Below are positions 60,560 to 64,000 of a DNA stretch of 64,000 bases, piece after piece. A program made the position numbers and the translations under genes. The DNA comes from Capitulum mitella (lineage: Eukaryota; Arthropoda; Thecostraca; Pollicipedomorpha; Pollicipedidae). Where the stretch lies: the NCBI GenBank assembly GCA_030062745.1, contig CP099846.1:2790001-2854000 (forward strand). The letters are read 5' to 3'. A model generated the notes under the pieces. It was given only the letters and a program-made list of their open reading frames with translations. It did not search any database and was not told the origin of the DNA. Every line of letters starts with the position of its first letter. Within the stretch, counting starts at the first letter, position 1.

Positions 60560-60940
60560 TAATTGCAATGAGGCCTATGGAGGCCTCACAATAAGTGTAG
60601 GCACTAGAGGAGTGATTCACAACCTATTAATATTTTTGCCTTCAGTATTTTCCATTGTTTCAGATTTTTCTTTCCTTTTTCAGTTCAGTCTTTTTCGCTT
60701 CATTTCTCAGTAAAACAGATGAAAATTGACAAGCAGAATGCCCTGTCTCCGGCCGGAATTCCAGCACCCCTATCTGGTATATCCGGTATCCGGCCGGAGC
60801 ACAAAAATCCCAGCCTGGTGTATTGTTAATTGATACCAGGAGTATGTGAGCCTGGCCATCTTCCAGTCCTATGTACAAGTTTATGGGGTATTATATGGAC
60901 CATCTCACCAGATTTTTTTGCATCACGCACAAGCCTTTAA

Positions 60941-62144
60941 CGCTATTCCCGGCAGGGGAGGCGGAATCCGCCCCCCCTCGGGTTTTTTGCTTGCCAATTT
61001 CAGACTTTTTAACGCAGCTTTACGAAATTTGGTGACTTTTCCTAGCTATTCGTTCTACGTGCTGTGACAAAAGTTCAAAATTCCATTTTGCTCAGGGGCG
61101 GAGCCAGGCAACGTTTTTGGGAGGCACCTCATGCCATTTTTGGCTATCTTCAGGGTAAAATGAAAATGTCTGCCAAAAACAGAGTTTTAAAGCTAGAACT
61201 TAAAATTTCATATGAATGTATAGCTAAATAGCTGGTCAATGTGCAGATGTAATTTTGTTTATCTGAGGTCATTTTACAAGGTCAGGTCAAGGTCAAAAGT
61301 CAAATTTTGTTTTTTTGCAATAATTTCGGTGCCGTTTTTTCAAATGCCAAACTCGGAGTATGTATGACGTAGAAGAGTGCCTTCTACTTGTGTACCAAGT
61401 TTCAGCTTGATATTAGGTCGGGTCACGGAGCTATAACCTAAAATGTCAGGGCGCATACCCTATATCGCAATAGCCATAAAATTAAATTTTTGAAATAGAG
61501 TGAATTCAAATGATTGAAAACGTTTACAGATAATATTAAATGCACACGAGATCATTCCAAGTGAGCCCAAGGTCACTGGAGGCCATTTAAGGTCAAAGGT
61601 CACAAGTTGATCTGAGAAACGTGTGACCATGACAGTTCCCCGTTTTTCACGTCCCTGGCACCACGTATGCTAACATTATACAAACATTGTAATGCGATTT
61701 GTACGTCTTTAGTATGACATGACTAGCAGAAGCCAAAAAGGGTCTTTGCCTCTTTCGTTCATTCAGTTGTTAGAAAACTAATCCTACTATTTTTGATACC
61801 CTGTGAACGCCCATGAATTTTCTAAACATTTCAGATATGCGGACCCATGGTAAAAGCCCTATCCATAATCTCTTGATTCATGCCAGTTTCATTGAAATCG
61901 GTCGATAAACAACGGAGTCATAAGAAGCCAAAAAGTACCCCCATTTTGACATTTTTGCCCCCCTGCATCCACAAATTTCAAAATTTTGAAAAATTGTTTT
62001 GATAAAAATGTAGTTCACGTGCCGTCAAATCCATTGCCGTTTGTTGCGATGAAATCGGACAAGTAGTTCTCGAGATCTCAGGGGGGGCCGAATCCGCCCC
62101 CCTGCCGGGAATCGACCATACCGTCTAGCCCTCCGGGAATAGGG
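60941..62144 (+). mobile_element. R7: R element with a third right flank
   Basis: A full-length 1,204-bp element with TTAA on both sides (60,937-60,940; 62,145-62,148) and perfect DR1 at 61,590-61,602. The left flank equals those of R3 and R6. The right flank (TTAAGATTCGGCTTTGCC) equals the uninterrupted site at 30,712. The 2.1 kb that lies between in unit 1 (28,633-30,711) is missing here. Confidence 0.85.
61590..61602 (+). promoter_or_regulatory. Perfect DR1 motif inside R7
   Basis: AGGTCAAAGGTCA at the family's usual position. Confidence 0.45.
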
Positions 62145-62148
62145 TTAA

Positions 62149-62483
62149 GATTCGGCTTTGCCGTGGCATACAATCGATAATCGCGTGCGATTTGAATGAC
62201 ACTTTCCGATTGCGACGGTGCAGTCTGAAGTTGCGTGACGTGGAGTATGGCAGCGAAAGACAGTCGAAGGTGGATGTCTGCCACCTTCCATGCTCAAAAT
62301 ACTTATTTTTCGTATGAGCACGATGTGATTTGCCACTACGGGCTTCCAACCATAGCACACAATAGCATGCCAAAGTGTACGGAAAACGTGGGCGCGACGA
62401 CGATTTGTTTTTTCTCATCTCGCTTCTGAAAAACAGGGGAGAGCAGAGGGTTCGGTTTGACTCCAGAGGTGACGATAGCATAT
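62149..62483. other. Segment matching 30,716-31,052
   Basis: Unrecognised sequence between R7 and R8. No gene. Confidence 0.6.
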
Positions 62484-62487
62484 TTAA

Positions 62488-63696
62488 CCTTATTCCCGGC
62501 AGGTGGGAGCTGAATCCGCTTCCTCGGGTTTCTTGCTTGCCAATTCTAGGCTTCTTAACGCAGTGTCACGAAACTTGGTCACTTTCTCTAGCCGGTCTCT
62601 CTATGCGCCGTGACAAAATTTCAAAATTCTATTTTGTTCAGGGGCGGAGCCACGCACGTTTTTGGGAGGCACCTCACGTCATTTTTGGCCTTGTTAAGGG
62701 TAAAAGAAAAATGACTGCGAAAACAGAGTTTTTAAGGTAGAACTTAAAACTTTATATGGCTGTATAGCTAAATAGGTGGGCAATGTGTAGATATAATTTT
62801 GTTCATCTGAGGTCATTTTAGAAGGTCAAGTCAAGGTCAAAAGTCAAAATTTGTCTTTTTTTAATAATTTCGGCGCCATTTTTTCAAATGCCAAACCCGG
62901 AATATGTATGACGTAGAACGGTGCCCTCTACTTGTGTACCAAGTTTCAGCTCGATATCAAGTCGGGTCACGGAGCTATGACCCAAAATGTCAGTGTGCGT
63001 ACCCTATATCGCAATAGCCATAAAATGGAATTTTTGAAAGAGTGAATTTAAATGATTGAAAACGTTTACAGATAATATTAAATGTACACAAGATCATTCC
63101 AGGTCACCCCAAGGTCACTGGATGTCATTTAAAGTCAAAGGTCACAAGTTGATCTGAAGAACGTGTGTCCGTGACAGTTTTTCCTTTTTCAAGTCCCTGG
63201 CACCGCCTATGCTAACATTATACAAACATTGTGGTGCGATTTGTATTTCTTAAGCATAACATGACTAGCAGAAGCCAAAAAAGTGTTTTTGCCGCTTTTG
63301 TTCATTCAGTGGTTAGAAAACTAATCCTCCTATTTTTGAATCCCTGTGAACGCCCGTGAATTTTCTCAAAATTTCAGATTTATGTACCCATGGTAAAAGC
63401 CCTATCCATAATCTCTCGATTCATGCCAGTTTCATTGAAATCGGTCGATAAACAACGGTGTTATAAGAATTTCAAAAATAACCCTGATTTTGACATTTTT
63501 GCACCCCTCCTGTATCCACAGATTTCAAAATTGCGAGAATTTCTTTTTATCAAAATGCAGTTCACGTCATGGTAAATCGATTGCCGTTTGTTGCGATGAA
63601 ATCGGACGAGTAGTTCTCGAGATCTCAGGGGGGGGGGCCGAATCCGCCAGCCCCTACCGGGAATCGACCATACCGTCTAGCCCTCCGGGAATGGTG
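62488..63696 (+). mobile_element. R8: R-family TTAA element, counterpart of R4
   Basis: 1,209 bp, with TTAA at 62,484-62,487 and 63,697-63,700. The DR1 here has one mismatch (AAGTCAAAGGTCA at 63,132-63,144). Abuts R9. Confidence 0.8.
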
Positions 63697-63700
63697 TTAA

Positions 63701-64000
63701 CCCTATTTTCGGCAGGGGAGAGGCTGAATTCGCACCCCCAGATTTTTTGTTTGCGAATCCCAGGGCTTTTGATGCAGCTTTACAAAACTTGGTGACTTTT
63801 CCTAGCTATTCTTTTAACGTGACGTGACAAAATTTCAAAATTCTGTTTTGTTCTGGGGCGGAGCCAGGCAACGTTTTTGGGAGCAACCTTAGACCATTTT
63901 TGGCACTGTTCAGGGTAAAAAGGAAAATGTCTGCCAACAACAGCGTTTTTAAAATGCAACTTAAAACATTATATGGATGTACAGTAAAATAGTTGGGCAA
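63701..64000 (+). mobile_element. R9: R element cut by the window end, counterpart of R5
   Basis: Starts CCCTATTTTCGGCAGGGG directly after the TTAA ending R8 and follows R5. The rest is beyond the window. Confidence 0.8.

Larger units (their letters stand above)
49087..64000 (+). repeat. Segmental duplication unit 3 (5'-truncated)
   Basis: Begins at the TTAA corresponding to 18,113/38,579, so it lacks the integrase, Q and following segment found in units 1 and 2. It continues through cytokine copy 3 to R7, then jumps to sequence matching 30,712 onward. It carries a private piggyBac insertion at 50,833-53,367. It runs off the window end. Confidence 0.93.

Noticed and set aside
1..64000. CRISPR arrays, bacterial operons, rRNA or tRNA genes
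   Set aside because: No regularly spaced short repeats, no dense coding and no cloverleaf or rRNA sequence that I could recognise by eye. A tRNA could be missed without a covariance search.

Overview
The window looks like an accessory, gene-poor stretch of an animal genome, probably an aquatic invertebrate and possibly an arthropod. The reasons are TATA-box single-exon coding, Penelope-like retroelements with a GIY-YIG nuclease, KRBA2-like integrase debris, many TTAA-flanked non-autonomous elements, (TA)n and (AG)n microsatellites, and long stretches without open frames. There are no bacterial operons, rRNA genes or CRISPR arrays. I cannot name the species.

The only apparently intact host gene is present three times: 21,062-21,625, 41,570-42,133 and 54,645-55,208. 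Each copy encodes a 187-residue secreted cysteine-rich protein with a signal peptide, an R-S-R-R convertase site and an interleukin-17-like cystine pattern. Each has its own TATA box and AATAAA signal. All three lie inside a large direct segmental duplication. The order in each unit is IL-17-like gene, dead Penelope-like element, (TA)n tract, GC-rich TATA-containing block, 67-bp minisatellite, S element, R element.

Layout: 1-11,638 is unique sequence studded with TTAA elements of two families, R and S, plus the C-terminal end of a KRBA2-like integrase. 11,639-13,369 is an inverted double R element. 13,370-33,467 is duplication unit 1. 33,468-47,881 is unit 2, offset about 20.5 kb from unit 1. 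47,882-49,086 is an R element joining unit 2 to unit 3. Unit 3 (49,087-64,000) begins in the middle of the unit and carries a private 2.5-kb piggyBac insertion.

The most notable pattern is that segment breakpoints fall exactly at the TTAA ends of R elements. Three R elements (27,415; 47,882; 60,941) share one left flank but have three different right flanks. Two of those right flanks exist elsewhere in the window as uninterrupted TTAA sites. This suggests that TTAA elements, either by aberrant transposition or as recombination substrates, built and trimmed the tandem array of cytokine genes. Most R copies also carry a perfect AGGTCA direct repeat with one-base spacing, the nuclear-receptor DR1 motif.

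Limits: family calls come from reading motifs by eye. Unit identities, element consensus sequences and selection on the cytokine copies need alignment. Long stretches are recorded as unrecognised.
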